NCBI GenBank assembly: GCA_033065855.1
Contig: JAVXUO010000272.1
Location: forward strand, 124,001-188,000
Source of the DNA: Escallonia rubra
Taxonomy: Eukaryota; Streptophyta; Magnoliopsida; Escalloniales; Escalloniaceae
Length of the DNA stretch: 64,000 bases
Reading direction: 5' to 3'
Shown: positions 1 through 10,435 of the stretch, piece by piece
Layout: each line of letters starts with the position of its first letter
Position numbering within the stretch: position 1 is the first letter of the stretch
Position numbers and translations under genes: made by a program
Notes under the pieces: model-generated
What the model was told of the DNA's origin: nothing
Database searches by the model: none
The model's input: the letters and a program-made list of their open reading frames with translations, nothing else

Positions 1-789
1 TGACCAGTTCTTTCATTGCATGATCGGTCTGAACTATTTGCCATTGCCATAGTAAAACACCAAATTATTTACCTTTCCGCCGAAAGTTCTATTTAGTCCT
101 TCTTATATCCAGAACCAGTAGCTCATGTCTTCACAACATTTTAGTAAGAGATCATTTTGAACACACACCTTTTCTTATATAGATATGGATAAGTGAACTT
201 AGCAAAAATATTGTGTAAATATACCTCACCTTTTCATAAAATCCAGATACATGTGAGGCAAATGTAATCTTTAAAGTTATTAAGAAAGTTTGCTACATTA
301 AGTTATTGACTAGGAGTAGCATGTTCTGCAAACAATTGCAAAGCCAAGACCCAGATGGAGAGAACTGTTTTGGGTGGGTTGATTATAAGCTAGCATCAAT
401 TAAGGAGTATTTTATGGGACATTAGAATTTGACTAGAAATCAAAAACATAGTTTTAATAATACATCACAAAGAAGGTATTAATGATTCAGGTCAATTATT
501 ATGTAAACTATATCCATTTTTCTATTGGCTTCTCGGCCTTTCTTTATTGTACATTTCAAATTTTAGTTTGATTCAATATTCCAAAACTGTTTATTGCAAA
601 ACCTTTTATTAGGCATAGTAGGTGTCAAGTAGTGTGAGAGATTCGAAACACATATGCATGAATACAACAGAATATGTGCGTTCTAATATACTCTGCCTAT
701 TATTTCTACAATTTGCAATCTAATTATGAGGTTTTCAATATAATTACTCCTATCGATACTATCACGAGTCTTTCTTCTTTAGTTAGTTA
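1..789. other. AT-rich flank without recognised gene
   Basis: This stretch is AT-rich and has stop codons in all frames at short spacing. I see no conserved protein, RNA gene or transposon end in it. It is the left flank of the minus-strand Helitron that ends at 790. Confidence 0.5.
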
Positions 790-1309
790 CTAGCTAACGT
801 GCCCGTGCAAATGTACGAGACGCAATTTAATTTCTTTTAGTGGTAATAACATAGTTTAATATAGCCTAAAAAGCTCAAATGTCCGAAAAATAAAGAAAGA
901 TAATTATTTTTAAAAGACAGATGAGCTAATTCATTTATACATCTTAAATGGAATAGTTGACATTACTCAAGTACTTAAGTTTTTCCAGTAAATTAGTCCA
1001 CTGCCTACTATGTAAGATTATAGTAAAACTGAGAGAACATTTAAGTCCAAACTTTGGTTATATAGCACTGTATTGTCTAAAACTAATACTAAGGGAACAG
1101 TTGTGTGACATATTTCACCAATATGTTGTTTTTGAGTCCTTCTTTCCTCATTAATTATTTTGTGTACCAGATCTAGTAAAAACAATTTTGCATATTTTAG
1201 ATATGTCTAATTGCCTTTTCTAGTGACGAAAGGGTATGGACTTAGCAAAAAAAGGGTGTAGATTTTGTTTTACTTATTCTCTATCTTTTAGTGTGAAATA
1301 TTGGCAAAT

Positions 1310-1311
<2 letters not shown>

Positions 1312-1372
<61 letters not shown>
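1312..1372. repeat. (TA)n microsatellite
   Basis: About 60 bp of uninterrupted TA dinucleotides sit inside the left Helitron. The matching place in the right Helitron (about 7620) has only a few TA units, so the expansion came after the two copies separated. Confidence 0.95.
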
Positions 1373-1375
<3 letters not shown>

Positions 1376-3060
1376 ATGCCTGATAGATTCTTCCGTGATA
1401 AGTACATTATTACACATGCTTCTTAGATCGGTTCATATATTTAAGAAGTTGTTCAAACTTCATACTTACTGTTAAGAAAAAAAATGTATGACAAAATTCA
1501 CAAACATGCTGGTATTGTAGTCCTTTTATCCTCATTACTTATTTTAGAATCTAATAAAGAATGCTTGCATGTTTTATATAACGATATACCTATTTGCCTC
1601 TTTTAGTGACAAAAAGGTGTAGGCTCAAAGCAAAAGGGTGTAGATTTTAGTTTTAGTTTTTCTCTTTCTTTTGTGTAAAATATTAGTAATTCCACATATA
1701 ATCCTAAAGTCTTACCGTATATATAATTTCCTGAGAAGTATGTTATTACATGTGCTTTTTAGACCAATTCGTACCATTGAGAAATTGTTCAAACTTCAAA
1801 GGAAACTCTAGACAAAGTTTGATAATTGTACATGGGTATCAAAACATGATCGAACAAAGAAACTCCTCTAGTGAAAACATTAAGAGTTCCTAGTCCCAGG
1901 GCAAATTTTATAAAACGTGCAAATTTTGTAGAAGAACTAAACGTACAATCGTCATTGGTTAATCTGATTTACCATTTGTCAAATTAGTGTTCTCAACGTT
2001 AATTGTCCCACTATTTTATACTAACACGTACATCAACACCTTAGTGCTACCATTTTTGTTAGATAACCTCCATTATTGTCACCAATCATTATAGCTGCTA
2101 CCATGTTTACGGTCGTTGCCATTACTACCACTATCACCGCCACTTCCACTGTATAACATATCACAGTCAACTATCACCACCTCGTGAACAACCACCACCA
2201 TTACCAAGAATATAATATCAAGCACATGTGCAAGATCAATTAGACCTTTACTGCCAATGACTCGTCTACCTCTATTTTTTGTTAGCGTTAAAAGTTGTAT
2301 GGTTTGTGATTGAGTTGGAAGTTGTTTTAGATCTCATTTATCTTACATTACTCTTTATTCTCCAAAATTTTTCTAATCGAAACTACTTATTTCTCAATCA
2401 AATTCAATTATCCCTTGTAATTTAGTTTCAAAAGAATTGGTTCTAAATCAAGTGTAACATCTTAAACTTAAAAGATTAGTGTAGGAGACCACAAACTCAT
2501 AAAAAACTTACGAAAACATAATAAGATTTTCTCCAAAGTTACTTTTAGCAATCTCAATAGAGCAAATGCTACTCTACTTCAAATCTCTTGGAGTTTCTAA
2601 ACCTTCTTTCATTATTTTAGAATGAAATATATGACAGACACTGTAGTGAAGTATACAAAATTGATCAATGATTAATGACATGATGAGTAACCAAGTAAAA
2701 TAGACAAATAGCCTCCGGAGTTTCATAAAACCTGATCATGTATGGAATATAGTTTACATTATGTTCTTCAAAAATTGGCTAGAACATGACTGAAATTATG
2801 GACCGCAGGTAGAATATTGATCAAGATGTCAATAGGTTTACTTTTCAAATGTTGCAATCATTTGATACTATACTTAAGCCCTCAGTACACCTTCTCACTT
2901 CTTTCGACGATGGAGTTTATCATTTTCTTTCCTTTAAGCAATCCAGATTAGTGTGTTTTGTGAACCCAACATCTGACTTAATCCACAGTAAATCAAAATA
3001 TCAACAATGAATTGTGATGGTTTTAAAGCAACAAATGGAGAGCAGAGAAGCATAATATTT

Positions 3061-3225
3061 TTTGAGGCAAGACGACATTCGCTCTCCTATTTGCATATTT
3101 ATGTAATATAATGGTTGTTATAAACTCATAATTTTTGTTAACCTATATTCGTCAAATTTTAGTAAGTTACGTTGACAATGAGATATCTTTTGAGGCAAGA
3201 CGACATTTGCTCTCCTATTTGCATA
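3061..3225. repeat. 37-bp direct repeat, two copies
   Basis: A 37-bp segment beginning TTTGAGGCAAGACGACATT occurs at 3061-3097 and again at 3189-3225 with one base difference. The spacing of 128 bp suggests a local tandem duplication near the inner end of the left Helitron. No function is inferred. Confidence 0.85.
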
Positions 3226-3230
3226 GGTAT

Positions 3231-5069
3231 GTGCACCCCTTTCGGGTAAGACACTCCTTATTTTCTTTGCAAACGCTTTTATGAAGCATTTGTTGGTAAG
3301 TATAGTCTTTTTACTTTCAAACCCACATTACATAACTTTCAAATTAACCGTGCGATGACTCTTTCTTGAAAAAATATCCCCAAGACTATCTCGAAGTTTG
3401 GCATATTCTAGCTTGACCTTCATGAGCATTTAACCTCGTAGCACATGATCAATGTTATCTCTTAAGAATGGGTTAGTAGAATAATGAGGGCAGGATGTTT
3501 CCACCCCCAATATGCCATTTCAGGTCCTTATTTGTTGTTAGAATGCTGACAGTGTTGCAAGAAAGATGAATGAAAAAGCATATAAAAGAGAGGAAGTAGA
3601 ATCCACTACATAGTAAAAGTATCTTATAGTCAGTATCCTAAAGAAAAAGACGTGCCCAAGCAAAGTTTTATATTAGCAATAACCTGAAGGAAAAAAGTTG
3701 CACAAACACCCTTCTCAAAAACTTGTTTAGGCCATATAAAAGCAGTTTTCAATCATGTAGTAAAAAGATCAAGTTACCTTGTCTTCCCTGTTAAGATCCA
3801 GATTTCGTACACTCTCTGATGAGTGAAACAGGTACATTAACATCCCTATCAGATGAAACAGACGGTAAATATAGTATTAAAGATCCACTGGGTAAAGAGT
3901 GAAGATAGTTTTACATCTTGACAAAGCTATGCAGAAGTGTGAAGGATGAAGCATACAACCACAAATGTGCGAACCATTAAGGCCCTGCCCAAAGCTTGGC
4001 CGAAATAGACATAAACAAAGATATTCACCCCTTGCATATTGTCAGGGCACGACCAGCAGTTTCTACCTAGAGTTGCGAACATTTATTTTCCCTTGCATAA
4101 TAACCTGAGATGTGCAAGGAATGAGGAAATAAAAGAAAAAAAAAAGAGAAAAAGATTTGAGTTTACCTTGAATGGTGGTCTGCCGAGTGTGGCGTCTCAT
4201 CTGGAAGATGGAGAGAAAGCAGGAGAAAGAAAGGACAGACCATGGTTTTGTAGTTGATATATACCATTGATTCATGAGGTTTTTGTCATTGATTAGGACA
4301 CTAAATTAAAGTCACACATAGGAAGTTTAAAAGAAGAGTCCAACCAAACCGGGGGACTACAGAATGAAAGTTGTGGCTGATTTGGCAGAAGAAGAAGACT
4401 TTAAAAAGTTGATGTGTCGTAAATATAAGAAGTCTGAAAAGCTTACGTGTCGAAATTTTAAGAGACGTCTTCAGCTTTTTATATATATATAGATATGAAA
4501 TCTTTAGTAGCAAGCAACACGAGAAAGAGAAAAATCTTTGAAATAGTCACGCCTTAATGTATGCATAATACAGTTAGGCAATAAAGACTAAAGCAAACCT
4601 AACATTTCTGCTAGCGAGAATCTAAGCAAATGTAGGAAACATCTTTGGTTAATAATTAGCAGCCTAGAGTTTTACCACGTATGATAATATATATGGTAAT
4701 ATGTATGAGCAAATTTTAGATATGGTCAAGGGACGCAAGACACTTTTCATGGTTTTTGGTGTTGTTAAGGCAATCTGAGGAGAATATGGTATCAAATTTC
4801 TTATAAAGCTGGTTGATATTAGTTGATATTATTTCATTAGCAATTTGATATCAAGAACTAGCATGGAACTACAAAGAGAACATTTAGGTGGTAAAATACA
4901 AGGTGCAAGCATCAAGTGTCTAGCTTCAAAAACAAAGTAGATGGTAATAAAAAAAAGTTTTAGTCTAGCGTTCAGCCGCTTATTATCATATTTAAAAAGA
5001 TTTTATTAGATTGACAAAAGACACTAACCTGTTATTAGAAAGAGACATGATAATATAATTTAGTTGTTG
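3231..5069. other. Spacer between inverted Helitrons, no gene recognised
   Basis: This 1.8-kb AT-rich stretch lies between the two Helitron arms. Open frames are short (about 70 codons at most) and without known motifs. Part of it probably belongs to the 5' ends of one or both Helitrons, which I could not place. It could also hold captured gene fragments too decayed to read. Confidence 0.4.
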
Positions 5070-5542
5070 AAAGTATATGACTGCTTCGGTGTGCATATAT
5101 ATGAAAGAAATATTGGCAAAAGGGAATGCCTCAGAACCTCTTATATTTTGCTTCTATGCTCTCTATTTGTTGCTTTAAAACCATCACACTTCACTATTTA
5201 TATTTTGGTTTACTGCCCGCTTGCATGGATTAATTTTAGTGGATTAAGTCAGATGTTGGGTTCTCAAAACACACCGATCTGGATTGCTTAAGGAAAGAAA
5301 ATGATAAACTCCATTGGTCGAAAGAAATGCGAAAGTAGAACGACGGCTTAAGTATAGTATCAAATGATTGCAACATTTGAAAAGTAAACCTATTGAAACC
5401 TTGATAAACATTCTACCTTCGGTCCATAATGTCAATTATGTTCTAGCTATTTTGAAGAACATAATGTAAACTATGCTCCGAACACAATCATTTTTTTTTA
5501 ATCTCACTATTTATTTATCTGTTGTACTTGGTTAGTCATCGG

Positions 5543-6246
5543 CAGGGGCGGAGCCCAAGCATGACCAGGGGGGCCATGGCACCCCCCCCCCACCCCCACC
5601 CCCACCCCCACCCCACCCTATAGTTTGAGAATATATTTTTTTTTTGCTATCTTAAACAATAGATAAATATGTTTAAAATATTTACTAAAATGTCAATATA
5701 TTATAAATGAATGTATTAGAGTTTCATTTTGTTATGTTATTTACTTTTTTGTGCCGCCGGCCGTTGTAGTCTTTATCTTCTTTGTTCTTTTGTCCATCTT
5801 CATTTTTTCAAATTATAAATCATCATATTATAAAGAAAACACTAATAGATCAAGGTTAGTTATTTTTTTTTTCTTTTTTAGTTTAAATTCTTATAATATG
5901 TTATACATGACTATTGTCATCATACAATCGGTAATCGCACTAGTAATACATATATACAATAAGAGTTAAGTTTAATTCATCCAAGATTAATAGTTTGTTG
6001 TTGACTAACTTTATCAAGTTAAATAAATCACTATAAATAGTGATATTATATGATTATTAGTCAAATTGAGCAAATGGGGGTCTCTAGAAAGCCCGTTTTA
6101 TGAGATAATTTCTGGTAGTAGATCCATAGTAAAAAATTTATTTTACATTTAACGTATTCAATCGTAACGCGAATTCTTTTATGTTAGGCGTCAATTTTTT
6201 TTATGACTTTTGGTCCCCCCGGTTGAACTTCCTGGATCCGCCCCTG
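5543..6246. mobile_element. hAT MITE with GTCATCGG target duplication
   Basis: The ends are CAGGGGCGGAGCC and GGATCCGCCCCTG, near-perfect terminal inverted repeats. They are flanked by the 8-bp direct repeat GTCATCGG (5535-5542 and 6247-6254), which identifies the hAT superfamily. The 704-bp body is non-coding and has a C-rich run near 5580-5618. The left Helitron (rc of about 2670-2700) carries the same flanking sequence without this insert, a natural empty site, so the insertion is younger than the split of the two Helitrons. Confidence 0.93.
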
Positions 6247-7033
6247 GTCATCGGGTCATCTATTGATCTATTGTCATATATTTAATTACAGTGTCTATCA
6301 TATATTTCATTCTAGAATAATAAAAGAAGGCTTCGAATCTCCAAGATATTTGAAATAAAGAAGCATTTTCTCTATTGAGATTGCTAAAAGTAACTTTGGA
6401 GAAAATCTTCCTTAAGATTTTTCGGGATTTTTTGGTCTCATAAACTAATATTTTAAGTTTAAGATGTTACACTTGATTTAGAACCAATTCTTTTTTAAAT
6501 TAAATTACAAGAGGTAATTGAATTTGATTGGAGACTAAGTAGTTTTGATTAGTATAAGTTTTGGAGAATAAAAAGAAATAAAAAACAAATGAGATCTAAG
6601 ACAACTTTTAACTCAATTACAAATTAAACCATAAAACTTTTAACGCTAGCAAAATATGGAGGTAGACGTGCCATTAGCAGTAAAGATGCAATTGATCTTG
6701 CACATATGAATGATATTATATATTTGGTAATGATGGTGGTTGACTGCAATAGTGTTGTACAATGGAAGTGGCGGTAGTGTCTAGTGTGGTAATAATGGTG
6801 GCGACCGGAAAGATGGTAACGACTATAATGATTGGTGACAATAATGGAAATTATTTAACGAAAATGGTAGCACTAAGGTGTTGGTATATTAGTATAAGAT
6901 AGTTGGACAATTAATGTTGAGAATAGTAACCGGACAAAGGGTAAATCATATTAACCAATGACGATTCTAGGTTTAGTTCTTCGACAAAACATGAACGTTT
7001 TGTAAAATCTATCCTAAGACTAGGGACTCTTAA

Positions 7034-7456
7034 GGCCACGTTTGACGCGGTTTTTTTTTCCTCTTTTTTTTTCAGTTTTGAAAATTGGAAAAAAAAAGTG
7101 CGTTTGGTAACCATTTTTTTTTTCCTTCTCCAATTTAAAAAACCAGTTTTTAAACTGAAGAGTAAAAAAAAATTTCCAAAAACTGTTATTTTTTTTCACT
7201 TTTGAGAATTTTTTTTTGAGACCACCACCACCACCCTCCCACCGCCGGCGACTGTCGGCCGCCGGCAGCCACCTTCGGCCGCCGGCAACCACCACCACCG
7301 TCGACCACCGCTACGCCCCACCACCGCCACAAAAAACCACAAAAAAAAACTCAAAAAAAGGGTTATCAAACACCCACTTGTTTTTGTAAAAAAAAAAATA
7401 AATAAGCTGCTCTTTAAAAATTGAAAACAAAAAAAAACGTTTTGTCAAACGAACCC
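7034..7456. mobile_element. PIF/Harbinger-like MITE, copy 1
   Basis: The ends GGCCACGTTTGAC and GTCAAACGAACCC are inverted repeats, flanked by TTAA on both sides, which fits a 3-bp TTA/TAA target duplication. The interior holds poly-A/T tracts and a CCACC/GCCGGC-rich core. A related 501-bp copy in the opposite orientation lies at 54355-54855. The left Helitron has the uninterrupted target (rc near 1875-1920). Short open frames across the GC-rich core are repeat-driven, not genes. Confidence 0.85.
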
Positions 7457-8321
7457 TTAATGTTTGCACAAGAGGAGCTTCTCTGCCCATCATGTTTGGT
7501 ACCCATGTACAATTATCATAAAGTTCTCTTTGGTCAAGAGGCCGCTTTGAGATTTGAACAATTTCTTATCGGATCTAAAAAACACATGTAATGATGTACC
7601 TCTCATAAAAGAATATATATGATATGACTATAGGATTATACGTGGATTTGTCAATATTTTACACAAAAAGAAAGATAAAAAGTGAAACTAAATCTACACC
7701 ATTTTTCACTGAGCCTACACCCTTTGTCACTAAAAGAGGGAAATAGGCCTATCGTTATATAAAAGATGCAACCATTCTTTGTTAGATTGTGATACACAAA
7801 ACAATTAATGACGGTAAAAGGACTACAATACCAGCATGTTTGTGAATTTTGTCATACATTTTTTTTTCTTAACAGTAAGTATGAAGTTTGAACAATTTCT
7901 TAACGGAATGAACCGATCTAAGAGCATATGTAATACAGTACTTCTGATGAAAGAATATATAAGGTGTGACTATAGGATATATGTAGATTTGCTAATATTC
8001 TACACAAAAAGAAAGAGAAAAAGTAAAACTTAAATCTACATCATTTTTCGCTAATGGTCTATAATCAAAGTTTGGGCTTGAATGCTCTCTCAGTTTTACT
8101 ATAATTCAGTAGGAAGTGGATTAATGTATTGGAGGAACTTAAGTACCCTTGAGTAATGTAGGCTGTTCCGTTCAAGGTGCATAAGCTCATTTGTCTTTGA
8201 AAATAACTATATTTCTTTGTTTTTTTGGAACTTTGAAATTAATAGGCTATATTAAAAATGTTACTAGCACTAAAATTAAATTACATCGCGTCCCGTGCAT
8301 TTGCACGGACACCTTAGCTAG

Positions 8322-10352
8322 TTTTATTAACTAAGACAATCGTGTACAAACTGAAATAGCACAAACGAATATTTGGCCATTGAAACATAGTATAAAAAGA
8401 GGAACTAAAAAAGAACAAGCAGATGATTGGATTTAGAAAATTCAAATCAAATGGTAATAGGGTGAAGGAGACACAAGCAGGCAGCAGTTCCAGAGCCAGT
8501 TTATATTACTGCCGTGGTTATCATCGGATCCAATGGAGATAGAGAGAGTTCACAAGGCCAGATCTAACTGATTCGCGGCCTCGGGAACACAACAAGTATG
8601 TTACGCATGATTAAGTGTAAAATACTTGGTATTGTGAAGTACTTAAAATGGTTATACAACAGGTGCGGCTTTACTGCCCCATCCTTTGGAAATCAAATTT
8701 CAAAGTTTCCGATTCAGCAGCTAACGGTTTTCACTGCTTCTAATATGCATCGAGATTTCAAACAGAACTGGGTATACTTTGCAACTATGTATGGGAACTA
8801 GAAATATCTCCCTTTGAAGCCTACTTGAGGTTTGGGGATACCTCGTTCCTCTTCTTGCCTTCGACATTTGGATCTTATTTACCTTCTTTTACATGCATAG
8901 TACTCGCTCATGGCGACGCTGTCACGTTGTAATCTCTTATTGCAGCCAAAATTTATCCTCTTGCAAATATATTTCTCATTGTATTGGATAACAGTTTGAA
9001 AAATAGGTCTGAGGCTTTATAAGCTTGCATCCGTTGTTAAGCCACACCTCCAACAGGCATCCAAAAGAGAACCTACTCATCTTTGATCACATGCATGAAG
9101 CTTAACATAGAAAAAGTTGAAAAAAGACTTGTTGTGTATTTTATGGAAATATCAATTAGAAAAGGATATTTTAAGAAAATAAAATATTAGTCATTTAAGC
9201 TCATACGTGCTTTTATATATGTCTAGATATAGATAATTTTACGCTCTTCAAATCTTTCCCGTAGATTGTTGCATTGTCTAATTTTGAAGATCAGTCACAG
9301 ACGGTCTTTCTCGTGCCTTGCATCTTTCATTGAAGGCCTTTAAGTCGAGATTACTAACTTTCCTGATTACATGAGGCATCACCCGAGTTGTCACTTGCTC
9401 ACCAAAGAACCACTAAGGCCTTGTGCCTTGACTACCACACGGCCTCGTCTCCGAGACCATGCCGGGGTCTATAAAATTCCAAGGCATCAATGGAATTGGA
9501 GGAGCTGGAAGCTTTATGCACAGAGTGGTGAAATTAGTATCATCAACACCAACTTCGGTTGCACGACTACTTGAATGATGATCAACCATATTTTGCTAAA
9601 ATCTTGCACGAAGCCATTTTCTTGAAGCTGAAGTTGCTATACAGCTTCTTCAAGTTAACAAATCTGCAGCAGAGAAAACCGTAGTTAGATATTTGGCACG
9701 AATATGTCATGAAGTTGGAGCTAGGCTTCATAAGCTACTGATATAAATAGATGATCATTGTTTTTGAAAGAAAACTTTGGTCTGTAGGCAAGATTTATAC
9801 TAACACAGACAAGTTCAAGATTAGTTCGAGGTAAAATGAGAGAAACCATTGTGTACTAATTAAAAACTCTAATTTTTAACAAACTGATCAACCAATAATG
9901 GTAAATTCACTCTACAACTGAATCAGTCCACTTCAATCAATCCTTACTAATCGTGATAAGAATATTGAACCTGATGTATTTTGATTGTTGCGATGACGTA
10001 ATTGTAATCAACCGTTAAGATAAGAGAAAATATAATAAACATTAACTCTGAGAAACTTTCGATCTCGCTAGATCCCGCTTGTCCAGTTGCATAAAGATTT
10101 TCTCCGCGTCAAAGCACTTGTAAAGGTGACACACAAGACTTACATATTAAAATGTCATCAAAATTAAAGTAGCTAGCTAACGCTGCGCTGATGCCTCGTT
10201 GTAGCTCGCAACACCCTGCATGCAAAACCGAAACGCACACTCCCGTCCGTACGCTCTCACCAGCCTTCGCCTTCTTCCTCGCATGCACAACTGATCAGCC
10301 TTCGCCCCCTTTCTCTCCCTCGTTTTGACCCTTTCCCCGTCCTTCATTCGCC
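8322..10352. other. Upstream region of the 5-phosphatase gene
   Basis: This 2-kb stretch holds no recognised gene or transposon end. It presumably contains the promoter of the 5-phosphatase gene in its last part, but I could not pick out a confident TATA box. Small open frames of about 65 codons near 8598 and 9371 have no family features. Confidence 0.5.
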
Positions 10353-10435
10353 TTCTCTCTCTCTCTCTCTCTCTGCCCCATTTTTCACATTCGTTTTGCT
10401 AGTGACAATCACATGCATGAAGCTTTGAACGAGTT
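10353..10435 (+). promoter_or_regulatory. 5' leader with CT tract and two small upstream ORFs
   Basis: A pure CT tract (about 10354-10374), common in plant 5' leaders, precedes the start codon. Two upstream ATGs follow. One at 10413 opens an 8-codon frame whose stop TGA (10437-10439) overlaps the main start ATG at 10436. One at 10417 opens a 3-codon frame ending at 10428. If the transcript starts upstream of 10413, these would be expected to lower translation of the main frame, either by ribosome release or by reinitiation at the overlapping start. The transcription start itself was not seen. Confidence 0.5.

Larger units (their letters stand above)
790..3230 (-). mobile_element. Non-autonomous Helitron, left copy (3' end at 790)
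   Basis: Read on the minus strand, this copy ends in a short GC-rich hairpin (imperfect here: CCGTGCA-type arms), about ten bases of spacer, then CTAG followed by a host T. That is the Helitron 3' end: stem-loop, CTRR, insertion next to T. The same end, with a perfect hairpin, lies at 8321 on the plus strand. From 790 to at least 3045 the sequence aligns as an inverted repeat with 8321 down to about 5155. Weaker similarity continues to roughly 3230, so the inner (5') end is approximate. Inside is a diverged tandem duplication of about 400 bp (about 1120-1470 and 1510-1800). No Rep/helicase gene is visible, so it is non-autonomous. The alternative is a MULE or foldback element with long terminal inverted repeats; the hairpin-plus-CTAG end favours Helitron. 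Confidence 0.68.
5070..8321 (+). mobile_element. Non-autonomous Helitron, right copy (3' end at 8321)
   Basis: The right end shows a perfect hairpin (CCGTGCATTTGCACGG), a ten-base spacer and CTAG followed by T, the standard Helitron terminus. The element is the inverted counterpart of 790-3230. It is longer because two MITEs (5543-6246 and 7034-7456) inserted into it; removing them gives about 2.1 kb, close to the left copy. The 5' TC end is not resolved: homology with the left copy fades between 5155 and about 5070. No RepHel coding sequence is present. Family knowledge: such elements depend on a helicase supplied elsewhere. Confidence 0.68.

Noticed and set aside
7020-7298. 92-codon minus-strand frame with Lys and Gly runs
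   Set aside because: It lies across poly-A/T and GC-rich repeats of the PIF/Harbinger-like MITE.
781-8340. A single MULE or foldback element with long terminal inverted repeats
   Set aside because: The hairpin-CTAG-T ends fit Helitrons and no 9-bp target duplication was seen outside the ends. Kept as the alternative.
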